In this document: one piece after another, positions 62,881-64,000 of the stretch
How the letters are laid out: the number at the start of each line of letters is the position of its first letter
Numbering within the stretch: the stretch's first letter is position 1
Assembly: GCF_037996765.1 (NCBI RefSeq)
Contig: NZ_JBBNAD010000006.1
Location: 310,001-374,000 of the forward strand
Source of the DNA: Bdellovibrio sp. GT3
GTDB taxonomy: Bacteria; Bdellovibrionota; Bdellovibrionia; Bdellovibrionales; Bdellovibrionaceae
DNA: 64,000 nucleotides
Reading direction: 5' to 3'
Notes under the pieces: generated by a model
The model's input: the letters and a program-made list of their open reading frames with translations, nothing else
Database searches by the model: none
What the model was told of the DNA's origin: nothing
Made by a program: the position numbers and the translations under genes

Positions 62881-64000
62881 CTATCTTACCGCATGAAATT
62901 TCAAGAAGTTGCTATGCTCTGACAAAATAGTCAGATACTTCGCCATTGTTTCTTGCGGGAAGTTTGCCGGATCGTTGTACTTCGTTTGATACTCAACGAT
63001 CAGCTGGTAAGTTTGTTCGTTATTCAACGATTTCACTTCCACCATCAACTGTTGTTCAGCGATCGAGTACGCATTCGCTGCCATTTCCTGATATACGTTT
63101 TTCATCAGGCTTTCAGGCTTGCTAGTCACAAAAAGTTTATAATTGCGGTAGCCTTCAGTGTCAGCCTGGCGGAAATTCAGATTCTTAGCCGCGATCTCCT
63201 TACGATAATGACCTGGAATCAACTTACCGATTTTACCGATGGCCACATCATAAAGTTTTCTGGCACGGCTGTCTGGCTTGTTGGCGTCCTGACGTTTTTG
63301 GAAATCAAGGGAGATTTTAATCAAAGAATCACTGGTCACAGGACGGCATGCCTGGTCACTTTGAATCGCAGTCAGGAATGTATCAAATGTTTCCACTGCC
63401 ATTGTTTTGTAACCCACATCCGCTGCACTTTCCGGACGACTTGCATTGTGACGATCCACGAAGAAGTTTACCAGGGTCAACATATAGTCCGGAGACGCAA
63501 ATTGATTTTTGTCTGCCTTCAAAGTTGCCACGAACTCAGCAACATATTTGTTGAATTCCTTCGTCGCATATTTTTCCTGCCATGAACCTTGTGTACTGCT
63601 CTCTGCACGGCCTGCCCAAATTTGAACTGTATCCAGTTTTTCCTTCAGGACAGCATCAAACTTTTTATTGCATGAATTTTCCTGTTCACGAGAGCCAAAC
63701 TTTGGAGCTTCCTGACCGGAAACCGCTGTAATGTCCAGGTTTGCATTCCCACCCATTGCTTCTGCCTGGATTTCGATGGAAGAAATATTCTCGTTCAGAC
63801 TTAGGATTTCAGATGCCAAAACTGAATCAGAATCCGCGATTGTCACGTTATTAAACGCTTTCACAATTACGCGCTCACCTTTATCTGTCACCAGGTTGAC
63901 TCCGATAACTTTAACTTTGCCGGCCTTAGGCTTCGCTTTAATCTGAGTCAATGGAATTGGTTTAACCAAATCCAGGCGATACAGTTGTCCGCCATTTTTG
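62881..64000 (-). CDS. Hypothetical protein, 5' end beyond window
   Basis: The frame is open from 64000 to a stop at 62881, giving at least 373 residues without a start inside the window. A TTG at 63969 is in frame, but coding sequence continues before it, so the real start lies outside. The N-terminal visible part (about 10-100) looks like beta-sandwich repeats (KVKVIGVNLV, SSIEIQAEAMGG). The rest is helical, with two well-spaced Cys. I recognise no family. Confidence 0.75.
   Translation of the reverse strand, partial: KNGGQLYRLDLVKPIPLTQIKAKPKAGKVKVIGVNLVTDKGERVIVKAFNNVTIADSDSVLASEILSLNENISSIEIQAEAMGGNANLDITAVSGQEAPKFGSREQENSCNKKFDAVLKEKLDTVQIWAGRAESSTQGSWQEKYATKEFNKYVAEFVATLKADKNQFASPDYMLTLVNFFVDRHNASRPESAADVGYKTMAVETFDTFLTAIQSDQACRPVTSDSLIKISLDFQKRQDANKPDSRARKLYDVAIGKIGKLIPGHYRKEIAAKNLNFRQADTEGYRNYKLFVTSKPESLMKNVYQEMAANAYSIAEQQLMVEVKSLNNEQTYQLIVEYQTKYNDPANFPQETMAKYLTILSEHSNFLKFHAVR

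Noticed and set aside
1-64000. Search for tRNA, rRNA, CRISPR arrays, insertion sequences and attachment sites
   Set aside because: No cloverleaf-like arms with a CCA-type end, spaced direct repeats, transposase motifs or flanking inverted repeats were seen by eye.

Overview
The window looks like chromosome from a Bdellovibrio-type predatory bacterium (Bdellovibrionota). The evidence is roughly half-GC composition, dense mixed-strand single-copy genes, frequent TTG and GTG starts behind good Shine-Dalgarno sites, and a large share of secreted peptidases, lipoproteins and outer-membrane barrels of the kinds seen in that group. This assignment is inferred from gene content and style; there is no rRNA or tRNA gene here to confirm it. 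I see no insertion sequence, prophage, integrase or CRISPR array, so this is ordinary chromosome with some lineage-specific surface genes.

Layout. 1-3672 (minus) is a giant Gly-rich repeat protein with a signal peptide, open across the whole left edge and so truncated. 3863-8667 (minus) is a probable four-gene run: response regulator, hybrid histidine kinase, MarC-type membrane protein and an amidohydrolase-like lipoprotein that lacks several metal ligands. Divergent from it is a heme-oxygenase-like helical protein that runs tail to tail into a 7-TM histidine kinase. 10885-17955 holds a small P-loop kinase, a coupled OsmC-PPK2 pair, a Rieske/FAD reductase, a diguanylate cyclase with an I-site, a secreted subtilase, a methyltransferase and a shortened VOC protein. 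17958-21290 is a Calx-beta/RCC1-like lipoprotein. 21544-31115 is mostly housekeeping: papain-like peptidase, HD hydrolase, RluA-type pseudouridine synthase, RlmE, an Atg22-like MFS transporter, alpha/beta hydrolase, ABC-F ATPase and a DEAD-box helicase with an RGG tail and a long structured leader.

31314-44370 is envelope-rich: a lysozyme-like secreted protein, a STAS protein, a TolC-like channel, a one-domain asparaginase, a GPW-repeat protein, small barrels, a FadL-like porin, CvfB, lipoate ligase, and an outer-membrane barrel followed by a large lipoprotein. 44420-51951 has DbpA, a SWIM-SNF2 helicase and a secreted alkylsulfatase. 52005-54267 is the best-defined regulatory unit: promoter, TPP riboswitch, Shine-Dalgarno-sequestering hairpin and TonB-dependent receptor, which points to vitamin B1 uptake rather than siderophore uptake. 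The right end has a Cys/Met-metabolism PLP enzyme, malic enzyme, a solute-binding protein, a secreted coiled-coil protein, several small secreted proteins (including a 47-residue one), an exported MsrA, a small barrel and a truncated gene at the edge.

No complete new multi-gene system stands out. The most original items are the TPP-controlled receptor with its visible expression switch, the two-tier repeat protein, the amidohydrolase with lost ligands, the cysteine-paired RCC1 lipoprotein, the heme-oxygenase-like protein among sensor kinases, and the long structured helicase leader.
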